DNA of 64,000 bases, from positions 62,001 through 126,000 of the forward strand of contig NZ_QAAD01000006.1 of assembly GCF_003046625.1 (NCBI RefSeq). Direction: 5' to 3'. Shown here piece after piece: positions 7,385 through 15,924 of the stretch. This stretch comes from Mangrovibacterium marinum. GTDB lineage: Bacteria; Bacteroidota; Bacteroidia; Bacteroidales; Prolixibacteraceae. The number at the start of each line of letters is the position of its first letter. Positions within the stretch are counted from its first letter, which is position 1. Made by a program: the position numbers and the translations under genes. Under the pieces are notes generated by a model that had not been told where the DNA came from, searched no databases, and saw nothing but the letters and a program-made list of their open reading frames with translations.

Positions 7385-9781
7385 CTAAAATTGCAGGATA
7401 ATGCCAACGGTTGGCAAAATGGTTCCCGAGTCGTCCTTCACCCGTTTCAGCAGGTAGCGGGTGCCGTTGTCGGTGGTTCGGTAATTGCCGGCTTCATCGG
7501 TTTGGCGCAGCAAAATATCCTGGTTTTCATTTTTGAAATTGTAAAAATTTTGAAAATCCAGGTAGAATTTGGCCGTCATCGTTTTCCAATAATAGGCTTT
7601 GTCGATACGCAGGTCGAGCTGATGAAATGCCTTAAATCGTTTGGTGTTCCAGCGGTCTGTATCCAGAAATGGGCCGTTATTGGCATCCCAGGCCGCAACC
7701 AGCGACGATCGGTCCATATCCCAGGGCGTATAGGGCAAGCCTCCAACCAGGCGCCAGCGCGCACCGATTTGCCAGCTGCGTTTCATCTTTTTTGTTGAAG
7801 TTAGCACCAGTACGTGGCGGCTGTCCCAGCTCGAGGGAATCATCGTTCCGTTTTTATCCGCGAACTCGCTGCGCACAAACGTGTACGACAGGTTGAAATT
7901 AAATTTTCCGGCTTCGGAATATCGGGCTTGCAGTTCGGCACCGTGGGCTTTACCTTCCGACTCGGAACTAACTTCTTCGTTCCCAACCACGCCAAAGTCG
8001 GCGCCCAGGTTGGCCAGCGAAATGGAGTCGTTCACCGAAAAAGGGTAGTCCGCATAGTTTTTGAGGAAGCCTTCGAGGCTGAGAAACAAATTGGCCTGGG
8101 GCTGGTACGAGATGCCGGCAATGAAATGATCGGCGCGGATGTATTTCAGCCCGTTTTGTTTGTTGATGTATTGATTGTTTTGGCGGTACCCCAGGGCTGT
8201 GTAGGGCGGCAACTGGTAATAACGGCCGGTATTGAAGTTGACAGCCCATGCCGGAGTTAGTTTCCACGAGGCTGAAAAACGAGGCGAAAACTGCTCGAAA
8301 GCATTGCGCATCCGGGACGAATAATTGTTGGCATCTACCCGAAGGCCAAGGCTTAAACTCAGCCGGTCGTTTACAAAGCTTTGGCTTGCCTGTGCAAACA
8401 GTCCCCACTTCACAAAGTTGAGTTCGGTCGTGTAGTCGACCCGTAGTGGCCCGTCGTTGTAATAGCGGGTTTGTTGGGTTGAATTGGTATAGCGCACAAA
8501 GTCGGCATTGGCGCCAAAGTTAAGCTTGGTTCCGCCCGTGCGGATGAGGTTTTCGTAGCGGAGCTTGTTTTCGGCTTCCTGCGAGCGGTAGTCGATGGTT
8601 TTATTGGCCTCGGAGCTGTCGTTGTTGTCGCGATATTTTTCGGCTTCGTTATTCAGATGGTTGCGGCTTACTACAAAGGTTTGATAACCATGCTCATTGT
8701 AACGTTTGTAAACGGCCCCAATGGTGTACGACCACTGTGTGTTTTCGGGCAATTGGGTGAGGATGTACTGCTGTTGCTCATCCGGATTTTCAATATCGGT
8801 ATTTAGCTTTGAAAAGTCATAAGCTCCCAGCCCGATAATGGATAGTTCGTTTTGAGCATCGATACGGGTTTTAAGTTTAAACTGCAAATCGTTAAAGGTT
8901 GGCAGAAAGGGCATGTCCAGCAAGCCAAAAAGAAATTGCAGGTACGAGCGCCGCACCGATGCAACGTAGCTTGTTTTGTTGCCTGCCGGGCCGCTAACCG
9001 TTGCGCTGATCTCGGCGGCGCCAACAGCGGCTTGCCCCCGAAATTGATCGCTGTTGCCGTCGACCAGCGAAAACTCGAAAATGCCGCTCAGCGCATTGGC
9101 CCGGTTCGCCGGAAAGGCCCCGGAATAGTATTGTACCTCGCGAAGCAAATCGGCATTGATGATGCCCACAGGGCCGCCCGAGGCGCCTTGGGTGGCAAAG
9201 TGATTGATGTTGGGCACTTCAACGCCATCCAGAAAAAAACGGCTCTCGGAAGGGCCGCCCCCGCGGATAATAATGTCGTTGCGGAATGAAGGGGTAGACT
9301 GCACCCCTGCAAAAGATTGAATGACCTTGGAAATGTCGCGGTTGGCTCCCGGGCTGCTCTCAATTTCGGATAGGCCAATTGTTTTCAGCGACAAGGGACT
9401 TTCTTCGCGCGTTCGGTAGGGCGAGGCAGCGACGCGGATTTCTTCGAGCTGTTGGTTTGTGCGTTCAAGACCGATCTCCAGTTGGGCCGTTTGGGCATTG
9501 CTGATCTCAATTTCGCTCGACAGCGTGTTTTGGTAGCCGAGCAGCGAAACTTCAACCCGAACAAAGCCTGGTTTCAGCCCGCTAAAGCTAAAGGTTCCGT
9601 TTTCGTCGGTTATGGTGCCATTGGTGGTCCCCGAAATGATCACATTGGCAAAAGCGATGTTGTTGTTTGTGTTGAGGTCGAATACGCGACCCCGTAGCTT
9701 TCCTTGCTGCGCGTGCGCCGGCAGAAAGCCCAACAGGAAAAGCAGGGAAAGGATGATCTGGCGATTTTTATGGCGGTTCAT
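7385..9781 (-). CDS. TonB-dependent outer-membrane receptor with CarboxypepD domain
   Basis: A 798-residue outer-membrane receptor. The signal peptide is MNRHKNRQIILSLLFLL plus GFLPAHA. A CarboxypepD_reg domain follows at ~26-110 (LRGRVFDLNTNNNIAFANV, GTITDENGTFSFSGL). The plug spans ~125-240 (DISKVIQSFAGVQSTPSFRN, IIIRGGGPSESRFFLDGVEV). The rest is the beta-barrel, ending in an aromatic residue (TVGIILQF) as barrel proteins do. The start is set at the ATG at 9781, because an upstream in-frame start at 9826 adds 15 polar residues before the signal peptide. There is no SusD neighbour, no STN domain and no sigma partner, so the substrate (siderophore, cobalamin or other) cannot be named. It is an isolated gene divergent from dtd. 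Confidence 0.9.
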   Translation of the reverse strand: MNRHKNRQIILSLLFLLGFLPAHAQQGKLRGRVFDLNTNNNIAFANVIISGTTNGTITDENGTFSFSGLKPGFVRVEVSLLGYQNTLSSEIEISNAQTAQLEIGLERTNQQLEEIRVAASPYRTREESPLSLKTIGLSEIESSPGANRDISKVIQSFAGVQSTPSFRNDIIIRGGGPSESRFFLDGVEVPNINHFATQGASGGPVGIINADLLREVQYYSGAFPANRANALSGIFEFSLVDGNSDQFRGQAAVGAAEISATVSGPAGNKTSYVASVRRSYLQFLFGLLDMPFLPTFNDLQFKLKTRIDAQNELSIIGLGAYDFSKLNTDIENPDEQQQYILTQLPENTQWSYTIGAVYKRYNEHGYQTFVVSRNHLNNEAEKYRDNNDSSEANKTIDYRSQEAENKLRYENLIRTGGTKLNFGANADFVRYTNSTQQTRYYNDGPLRVDYTTELNFVKWGLFAQASQSFVNDRLSLSLGLRVDANNYSSRMRNAFEQFSPRFSASWKLTPAWAVNFNTGRYYQLPPYTALGYRQNNQYINKQNGLKYIRADHFIAGISYQPQANLFLSLEGFLKNYADYPFSVNDSISLANLGADFGVVGNEEVSSESEGKAHGAELQARYSEAGKFNFNLSYTFVRSEFADKNGTMIPSSWDSRHVLVLTSTKKMKRSWQIGARWRLVGGLPYTPWDMDRSSLVAAWDANNGPFLDTDRWNTKRFKAFHQLDLRIDKAYYWKTMTAKFYLDFQNFYNFKNENQDILLRQTDEAGNYRTTDNGTRYLLKRVKDDSGTILPTVGIILQF

Positions 9782-9968
9782 GTTGCTTCTGTTCTGGTTT
9801 GCTGTTTCTACGATTTGTCCGATCAAATCCGCTGTGTTTTCAATTCGTGCTTATCTTTGGGTGTTCGCCCGAAGATGGCAATTTGTTTATTGCAACTTTA
9901 GGAATTATTAAACAATGATTTGAAGCCGCTTGTTCGGGATCAGGCTTTTAAAAAACGAAAAAGAACGT

Positions 9969-10424
9969 ATGCGCGTAGTAATTCAACGAGTTTCGTCGGC
10001 ATCGGTAACCATTGCCGGTGATGTGAAATCGGCTATTGAAAAAGGTTTATTGGTTTTGCTGGGCATTGAAGATGCCGATACCGATGAAGATATTGACTGG
10101 TTGGTCAAGAAGATTTGCCAACTTCGGATTTTTGATGACGATAACGGGGTGATGAACAAGTCGGTTGAAGAGATCGATGGTGACATGATTGTCGTGAGCC
10201 AGTTTACCTTGCATGCCAGCACCAAAAAGGGAAATCGTCCGTCGTATATCCGGGCGGCCAAGCCCGATTTTGCCATTCCGATGTACGAAAAGTTTTTACA
10301 GGCTATGCACGAACGCCTGCACAAGCAAATAGGCTCGGGCGAGTTTGGTGCCGATATGCAGGTGCAGCTGGTGAACGACGGGCCGGTAACCATCCTAATA
10401 GACTCTCAAAATAAAGATTTTTAG
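9969..10424 (+). CDS. dtd: D-aminoacyl-tRNA deacylase
   Basis: Hydrolyses D-amino acids (and glycine mis-attached to tRNA-Ala) from tRNA, a cytoplasmic translation quality-control step. The 151-residue product has the family length. It begins MRVVIQRVSSASVTI and carries both active-site motifs: SQFTLHAS (the SQFTL motif) and NDGPVT near the C-terminus (the Gly/cisPro-type NxxPxT motif). The ATG at 9969 is chosen because the upstream TTG at 9930 would add a 13-residue tail foreign to the family. It heads a run with the MazG-like gene (51 bases later) and deoC. Together they look like a house-cleaning and nucleotide-salvage group. Confidence 0.95.
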   Translation: MRVVIQRVSSASVTIAGDVKSAIEKGLLVLLGIEDADTDEDIDWLVKKICQLRIFDDDNGVMNKSVEEIDGDMIVVSQFTLHASTKKGNRPSYIRAAKPDFAIPMYEKFLQAMHERLHKQIGSGEFGADMQVQLVNDGPVTILIDSQNKDF

Positions 10425-10475
10425 GCCTGTTAAACATGGATTCCTTAACTTCGTATAACTAAAACAATTGGGTTG

Positions 10476-10832
10476 ATGGACAAAATTGAAGCGAACAAGG
10501 CTCCGGTAAGCATTCCGGAAGCACAGCAAATGGTCGATTATTGGATTCGCACGGTTGGCGTGCGGTATTTCAGCGAGCTAACCAATATGGCCATTTTAAC
10601 CGAGGAGGTGGGCGAGTTAGCGCGCCTGATGGCCCGGACCTATGGCGATCAGTCGTTCAAGAAAGCAGATCTGGGGAAAGATCTGGGAGAGGAGATGGCC
10701 GATGTACTTTGGGTGTTGATTTGTTTAGCCAATCAAACCGGAATCGACCTGAATGAAGCTTTTTTGAAAAGTATCGAGAAGAAAACGAAGCGGGATAAAG
10801 ACCGCCATCAGAATAATTCAAAACTAAAATAA
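10476..10832 (+). CDS. MazG-like nucleotide pyrophosphohydrolase
   Basis: A 118-residue all-alpha NTP pyrophosphatase that probably removes non-canonical nucleoside triphosphates. The metal-binding motif is visible as EEVGELARLMART near residues 37-50, followed by GEEMADVLWVLICLANQTG near 70-90, giving the EExxE ... ExxD pattern of the MazG superfamily. The size fits the single-domain MazG-like group rather than the two-domain E. coli MazG. The start is the ATG at 10476; a TTG lies directly before it. It precedes deoC by 6 bases and is almost certainly co-transcribed with it. The exact substrate is unknown. Confidence 0.88.
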   Translation: MDKIEANKAPVSIPEAQQMVDYWIRTVGVRYFSELTNMAILTEEVGELARLMARTYGDQSFKKADLGKDLGEEMADVLWVLICLANQTGIDLNEAFLKSIEKKTKRDKDRHQNNSKLK

Positions 10833-10838
10833 GCAACG

Positions 10839-11666
10839 ATGACAATTCAGGCTGAACTCGCTGCGATCAACGAAAAAGCAGCATCAAACAATAACCACGA
10901 AATGCAACAATTGGCATTTTCGTGTATCGATCTCACGACCCTCAATCCAACCGATACGGTGAGCCGTGTGAAAGCATTTGCCGCGCGGGTGAACGATTTT
11001 TACAACGATTACCCCACCTTGGTGAATGTGGCCGCAATTTGTGTGTACCCCAATATGGTGCGCAGTGTGAAAGAGGTGCTGGCCGTTGAGCCTGTCAAAA
11101 TTGCCGCAGTTGCCGGAGGCTTTCCTTCGAGCATGACCTTTATCGAAATGAAGGTGCAGGAAGCGAAAAGAGCGGTGGAGCTCGGTGCCGATGAAATTGA
11201 CATTGTTCTCCCTCTGTGGGCCTTTCTGGATGGAAATAAGTTGATTTGTAAGGAAGAGATTGTGACCATCAAAGAAGCTATTGGCGAAGCCCACCTGAAG
11301 GTTATTCTGGAGACCGGAGCCCTGGCCGAGCCTGAAAAGATTCACCATGCCTCGATGTTGGCGATGGAGGCCGGTGCTGATTTCATCAAAACATCAACCG
11401 GAAAAATGAGTCCTGCCGCAACGCCCGAAGCAGCCATCGTGATGTGCCGCGCAATTAAGGATTTTTGGATGAAAACCGGCAAACAAATCGGTTTTAAACC
11501 CGCCGGCGGCATCGCTACAACAGAGGACGCCATTCTTTACCTGACGATTGTGAAGGAAATTTTGGGTGAAGAGTGGATGAACCCGCAGTTGTTCCGCATC
11601 GGGGCAAGCCGCTTGGCCAACAACCTGCTCAGCGATTTGCTGGGTGAAGAAATCACCTATTTTTAA
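10839..11666 (+). CDS. deoC: deoxyribose-phosphate aldolase
   Basis: Cleaves 2-deoxyribose-5-phosphate to acetaldehyde and glyceraldehyde-3-phosphate in deoxynucleoside catabolism. The 275-residue TIM-barrel product shows the class I aldolase signatures. These are AAVAGGFPSS near 87, VILETGAL near 150, the Schiff-base lysine K184 in DFIKTSTGKM, and KPAGGIATTEDA near 215. The length is slightly above the ~220-260 of most DeoC proteins, with the extra residues at the N-terminus (MTIQAELAAINEKAASNNN), which carries a plausible family-like lead-in. It is the last gene of the dtd-mazG-deoC run. The next gene, murQ, converges on it with only 53 bases between. Confidence 0.95.
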   Translation: MTIQAELAAINEKAASNNNHEMQQLAFSCIDLTTLNPTDTVSRVKAFAARVNDFYNDYPTLVNVAAICVYPNMVRSVKEVLAVEPVKIAAVAGGFPSSMTFIEMKVQEAKRAVELGADEIDIVLPLWAFLDGNKLICKEEIVTIKEAIGEAHLKVILETGALAEPEKIHHASMLAMEAGADFIKTSTGKMSPAATPEAAIVMCRAIKDFWMKTGKQIGFKPAGGIATTEDAILYLTIVKEILGEEWMNPQLFRIGASRLANNLLSDLLGEEITYF

Positions 11667-11719
11667 TGCGGGCGGGCGCGCCTGTTTGGCCCCTTGGGGG
11701 ATGTAACACACGAGCTATG

Positions 11720-12529
11720 CTAGCGGTGCAGTTTCAGCACCCGATCAACCGAGCCGTGCTGTAAGAGCAGTTGGCGTGCTTTGGCTTCGTCAATGCCGAG
11801 TTCGGCCATAATCATGCGGGTGCCTCGTTCAATTAGTTTTTGGTTGGTGAGTTGCATATTGACCATGCGGTTTCCTTTTACGCGTCCCAGCTTTATCATC
11901 AGCGTGGTTGTAATCATATTCAGAATCAGCTTTTGCGATGTTCCCGATTTCATGCGGGTGCTTCCCGATACAAACTCGGGCCCCACAATGGCCTCAATGG
12001 GCAGATCGGCGCTTTGGGCTAAGGGGCTTTCCGGGTTGTTGGTAATGCAGCCCGTTAGAATGCCATTTTCACTCGCTTTGGTAATGGCTCCAACCACGTA
12101 GGGGGTTCGTCCGGAGGCTGCAATCCCGATCACCGTATCCAGCTGGTTGACCTTGCAGGCTTGCAAATCCCGCCAACCCAACTCCGGGTTGTCCTCGGCC
12201 GATTCAACAGCTTTTCGTATTGCCTGATCGCCACCGGCAATTAGCCCGATAACTAAGTTGTCGTTCACGCCGTAGGTTGGCGGAATTTCCGAAGCATCCA
12301 AAATCCCGAGTCGACCGCTGGTGCCGGCACCAATATAAAACAAGCGGCCACCTTTTTTTACCCGCTCAACGATTTGTTCCACCAGCCTTTCAATTTGAGG
12401 AATTGCCCGTTGAACGGCCGGTAAAACTTTTTTGTCTTCTTCATGAATGTTTTCCAACAGCTGCCTGACTGTCATTTCTTCCAGCCTGTCGTACAGCGAT
12501 TCGGACTCGGTGACGCTTTGCTTGCTCAT
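11720..12529 (-). CDS. murQ: N-acetylmuramic acid 6-phosphate etherase
   Basis: Splits the lactyl ether of MurNAc-6-phosphate to give GlcNAc-6-phosphate and D-lactate in peptidoglycan recycling. The 269-residue product has an SIS sugar-isomerase domain with GAGTSGRLGILDASE near 65-80, which is highly diagnostic. Also visible are the conserved ESAEDNPELG segment and GPEFVSGSTRMKSGTSQK near 180. It is slightly shorter than the ~300 residues of E. coli MurQ, with the C-terminal helical part reduced. It is divergent from the sodium:solute symporter at 12649, separated by ~120 bases. That invites a link to uptake of an amino sugar or muropeptide-derived sugar, which is inference. Confidence 0.94.
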   Translation of the reverse strand: MSKQSVTESESLYDRLEEMTVRQLLENIHEEDKKVLPAVQRAIPQIERLVEQIVERVKKGGRLFYIGAGTSGRLGILDASEIPPTYGVNDNLVIGLIAGGDQAIRKAVESAEDNPELGWRDLQACKVNQLDTVIGIAASGRTPYVVGAITKASENGILTGCITNNPESPLAQSADLPIEAIVGPEFVSGSTRMKSGTSQKLILNMITTTLMIKLGRVKGNRMVNMQLTNQKLIERGTRMIMAELGIDEAKARQLLLQHGSVDRVLKLHR

Positions 12530-12648
12530 GTTTTTCGGTAAAGAATGAATTTTGAGTTAAAAATAAGTCATCTGCACGTGTCGGCAAGTTTTTTAGGTTT
12601 GTATAAACCGCAGTTTATTCCAATTTTTAAAGATTGAAACGTAATTTG

Positions 12649-14103
12649 ATGGGAACCTTAGCAATTGCACTGATTATTCTAACATTTTTTGCGGTATTGA
12701 TGGGCGTGTCGTGGCTGAGCTCGCGCAATGCCGATGGAGAAACATTTTTTACCGGAAACCGCCGTTCGCCCTGGTATTTGGTGGCCTTCGGCATGATCGG
12801 CTCCACCATCTCGGGGGTGACCTTTATCTCGGTGCCCGGCGAAGTGGGTAACACCGCCTGGACTTATCTTCAGTTTTTGCTGGGTAATTTTATCGGATAC
12901 TGGCTGATTGCCCTGGTGTTGATTCCGCTTTATTATCGCTTGCAGCTGGTTTCAATTTACAGTTATCTCGATCAGCGGTTTGGATTTCGCTCATACAAGA
13001 CCGGGGCTTTTTTCTTTCTGGTTTCGCAAACCATTGGCGCATCGTTCCGCCTTTATCTGGCGGCAGGCGTTTTGCAACTGGCTTTTTTTAACGACCTGCA
13101 TATTCCCTTTTGGCTGACGGTGTTGCTCACGCTGTTTCTGATTTGGCTGTATACCCATCGGGCGGGGATTAAAACCGTTGTTTGGACCGATTCGCTGCAA
13201 ACGCTCTTCATCCTGGGGGCTGTTGGCCTCACCATCTGGGTCATCCTGAAACAGCTGAACCTGAATGCGGAAGAAATGGTTGCTGTTGTCGATCATCATC
13301 CGTTTAGCCGCATCTTTGACTGGGACTGGCGCTCGAAAACCAATTTCTTCAAACAGTTTTTTGCTGGCTTGGGCATTGTCATCGTTATGAATGGGCTGGA
13401 TCAGAATATGATGCAGAAAAACCTGACGTGCCGAAGCCGGCGCGATGCCCAAAAAAATATCTTCTGGTTTAGCTTCGCCTTCCTTATTGCCAATATTTTC
13501 TTTTTGTCGCTCGGGGTTCTTCTGTACTATTATGCCGCTCAAAAGGGCATCGATTTACCGGCACGAACGGATGATCTTTTTCCCTTGCTGGCCATCAAAT
13601 ACTTTGGACCACTGGCGGGCGCTTTGTTTTTGCTCGGGATCTTATCAGCTGCCTATTCAAGTGCCGACTCGGCCTTAACAGCGCTGACGACCTCTTTTTG
13701 CATCGACTTTTTAAATCTCGATCCGGCAGCCGCAAAAAGCAAGCGAACGCGGATGTTGGTGCATGTTGGCTTTTCGCTGCTGATGTTTTTGGTGATTGTG
13801 ATCTTTCGGGTGATCAACAATGAGAGTGTTGTGTCGGCGGTATTCCGGGTAGCCGGCTATACCTACGGGCCTTTGCTGGGCTTGTTTGCGTTTGGTATTC
13901 TGAGTCAACGAAAAGTGATCGATCGCTATGTGCCGGTTATTGGTTTGTTGTCGCCTGCGTTAACTTACCTCATCAATGTTAATTCCGAGCGCTGGCTGGG
14001 CGGTTATAAATTTGGATTCGAGCTGTTGTTGCTCAACGGTTTGATTATGGTTGGCGGCCTGTTTTTGTTCTCAAAGCGTTCGGGAACAACGGCTGAAGCG
14101 TAA
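12649..14103 (+). CDS. sodium:solute symporter (SSS family)
   Basis: A 484-residue inner-membrane carrier of the sodium:solute symporter family. About 13 hydrophobic helices can be followed. The conserved SSS parts are FFTGNRRSPWYLVAFGMIGSTISG near 25-50, where the family has its first core helix, and LFLLGILSAAYSSADSALTAL near 330-350, which includes the serine-rich sodium-site helix. The ATG at 12649 is taken as start; the only upstream option is a TTG five codons before. The substrate is unknown; divergence from murQ suggests N-acetylmuramic acid or another sugar. The 108 bases between this gene and the convergent polyprenyl synthase hold nothing I recognise. Confidence 0.88.
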   Translation: MGTLAIALIILTFFAVLMGVSWLSSRNADGETFFTGNRRSPWYLVAFGMIGSTISGVTFISVPGEVGNTAWTYLQFLLGNFIGYWLIALVLIPLYYRLQLVSIYSYLDQRFGFRSYKTGAFFFLVSQTIGASFRLYLAAGVLQLAFFNDLHIPFWLTVLLTLFLIWLYTHRAGIKTVVWTDSLQTLFILGAVGLTIWVILKQLNLNAEEMVAVVDHHPFSRIFDWDWRSKTNFFKQFFAGLGIVIVMNGLDQNMMQKNLTCRSRRDAQKNIFWFSFAFLIANIFFLSLGVLLYYYAAQKGIDLPARTDDLFPLLAIKYFGPLAGALFLLGILSAAYSSADSALTALTTSFCIDFLNLDPAAAKSKRTRMLVHVGFSLLMFLVIVIFRVINNESVVSAVFRVAGYTYGPLLGLFAFGILSQRKVIDRYVPVIGLLSPALTYLINVNSERWLGGYKFGFELLLLNGLIMVGGLFLFSKRSGTTAEA

Positions 14104-14211
14104 ATATGCCCTTGTGAGAACATTGGAATTACACCAATTTTCAGGTTAAGTTACACGCTGAAGCTCATCTTTGGTCATCGGGAATGCTTCATTTTCGGGA
14201 GCTGTGGTGCC

Positions 14212-15186
14212 TTATTTCTTTCGGGTGGTCACATAGTTGACCAATTCAATCAGGGAGGCTCTGGCGTCGGTTTCGGGGAATTCCAGAATGCGCTGAATGG
14301 CCCGGTCGCGATATACATTCATCTGTTCGGTCGCATAATCCAAGCCTCCACGGTCAACAACCAGTTTCACCAGTTCCTGCACTTTGGCGGTGTTTTTGTG
14401 CTTTTTCTTCACCTCGTTCAAGATGCGGCGACGCTCTTTTTCGTCCGAATTGCTGAGCACATACAGCAGGGGCATGGTGATTTTCTTTTCTTTGATATCG
14501 TTGCCGGTTGGCTTGCCCAGGGCACCTTTAGCCTGGTAGTCGAAAATGTCATCTTTAATTTGAAATGCGATTCCAACATCGATTCCAATCCGGAACATGC
14601 GCTCAATCACCTCGTTGTCGTCGGTAACCGATGCTGCACCAATGGCCAGACTGGTTGCAATGAGCGATGCTGTTTTCTTTTCGATGATCTCAAAATAGCT
14701 GTCGTAATCGAGATCCAGCTTCCGGCTTTTGCGCATTTGCAGAATTTCGCCTTCACTCATATCTTTTACCGAACGGCTGATCAACTTCAGAAAACGGTAA
14801 TTATCGTTGTCGATGTTCAGCAATAAACCCTTGGCCAAAATGAAATCGCCAACCAAAACGGCGAGCTTGTTTTTCCACAAGGCATTGATCGAAAAGCTGC
14901 CCCGACGTTCGTACGATTCATCAACCACATCGTCGTGCACCAGGGTGGCGGTATGTAAAAGCTCGATGGACGAAGCCGCCATGTGTGTCGTCTCGTTGAA
15001 TCCGCCATTCATCTTGGCTGCCAGAAAAACAAACATCGGACGCATCTGCTTGCCTTTTTTTCGCAAAATGTATTGGATGATGAGCGACAAGAGTGGAATA
15101 TCACTTTTGATCGTCGATTTAAAATAATCCTCAAATTCGTCCAGTTCGTGTGTTATTGGTTTTCTGATGATATCCAATGATCCCAT
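14212..15186 (-). CDS. trans-polyprenyl diphosphate synthase (IspB-like)
   Basis: A soluble or membrane-associated prenyltransferase extending FPP with isopentenyl diphosphate, probably making the side chain of menaquinone. The 324-residue all-alpha protein contains both aspartate-rich motifs: the first as LVHDDVVDES near 80 and the second as FQIKDDIFDYQ near 205. KGKQMRPMFVFLAAK near 42 matches the substrate-binding lead-in. Chain length is set near the first motif, and small residues before it would fit a long product, but I cannot state the length. The ATG at 15186 (MGSLDIIRKP) is preferred over an upstream ATG at 15219. Confidence 0.92.
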   Translation of the reverse strand: MGSLDIIRKPITHELDEFEDYFKSTIKSDIPLLSLIIQYILRKKGKQMRPMFVFLAAKMNGGFNETTHMAASSIELLHTATLVHDDVVDESYERRGSFSINALWKNKLAVLVGDFILAKGLLLNIDNDNYRFLKLISRSVKDMSEGEILQMRKSRKLDLDYDSYFEIIEKKTASLIATSLAIGAASVTDDNEVIERMFRIGIDVGIAFQIKDDIFDYQAKGALGKPTGNDIKEKKITMPLLYVLSNSDEKERRRILNEVKKKHKNTAKVQELVKLVVDRGGLDYATEQMNVYRDRAIQRILEFPETDARASLIELVNYVTTRKK

Positions 15187-15390
15187 GTGCCTCGTTTTTC
15201 CTTCGGTCAAAAATAGCAAATTAAACGGTTTTTAGTTTGCTATGCTTTTGTTGGAGGCAATTTTATACGTATTGATCAAAAAAACTTCATTTCGACATGC
15301 CGACAGCTCATTTTCTTAAATATTCCTAAAATTCGATCTAAAAATCGTGTGGATTGCGAACGAACTCTTTTAGAAGAAATAGTATATTTA

Positions 15391-15398
15391 TATATTTG
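15391..15398 (+). promoter_or_regulatory. -7 promoter element of the arsR gene
   Basis: TATATTTG fits the Bacteroidota -7 consensus TAnnTTTG. It lies 48 bases before the arsR start codon. Transcription would begin about 6 bases downstream, inside the palindrome at 15404-15424. Confidence 0.6.
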
Positions 15399-15403
15399 CA
15401 TTC

Positions 15404-15424
15404 GTCTAACGGTGATTGTTAGAC
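15404..15424. promoter_or_regulatory. candidate ArsR operator (7-7-7 inverted repeat)
   Basis: GTCTAAC and GTTAGAC form perfect 7-bp arms around a 7-base centre (GGTGATT). The site starts 5 bases after the -7 element and ends 22 bases before the arsR start codon, where a bound repressor would block transcription. Autoregulation through this site is inferred from position and symmetry. Confidence 0.55.
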
Positions 15425-15446
15425 ATTGGATTGAAAATATATAGAC

Positions 15447-15749
15447 ATGAAAATTCAGGAATTGGATGCAGACCGTTTGGATATGGCTGCAAATATGTTG
15501 AAAGCAATGGCGCATCCGATGCGCATCGCCATTTTGAAGCATCTGGAAGCCGGCAAAAAATTGACGGTTACCGAAATTCACGAATTGCTGGGGATTGAGC
15601 AATCAACAACCTCGCATCATTTAGGAATTTTGAAGGATAAAGGCGTGCTTTGCTCTCGTCGCGAAGGGAAAAATACGTTTTACTACCTGAAGCATGACAT
15701 TTTGAGTCAGGTGATTAACTGCCTGCAGCGCTGTACATGTGGTGAGTAA
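15447..15749 (+). CDS. ArsR/SmtB-family transcriptional regulator
   Basis: A 100-residue winged-helix repressor. The core is AMAHPMRIAILKHLEAGKKLTVTEIHELLGIEQSTTSHHLGILKDKGVL cut as usual: helix 1 near 22-35, the recognition helix QSTTSHHLGILKDKG near 55-68, then a wing with SRREGKNTFYYL. The C-terminus has two close cysteines (CLQRCTCGE), a possible metal- or thiol-sensing site, although no CxC is present in the recognition helix. A palindrome overlies its predicted start of transcription. The next gene is polA, an unlikely target. The RND efflux operon at 19-25 kb, ~9 kb away, is a more natural target for this family. Confidence 0.9.
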   Translation: MKIQELDADRLDMAANMLKAMAHPMRIAILKHLEAGKKLTVTEIHELLGIEQSTTSHHLGILKDKGVLCSRREGKNTFYYLKHDILSQVINCLQRCTCGE

Positions 15750-15771
15750 ATCAAAAACTACAACGAATACG

Positions 15772-15799
15772 AAAGCTGTCGATTTAGACGGCTTTTTTT
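15772..15799 (+). terminator. rho-independent terminator of arsR
   Basis: AAAGCTGTC and GACGGCTTT pair (one T-G wobble) around a 6-base loop and are followed by a run of T. This isolates arsR from polA. Confidence 0.8.
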
Positions 15800-15924
15800 A
15801 TTTATTGACGCGAAGTTTCTAATTTCGGTCTTTATTCATTCAGAAGCGATCGGTTTTCGGAAACTTCAATCTATTATTGATGTTCCTGTTTGCTGACTTC
15901 GATCAACTTTAAAAAAAATCAACG

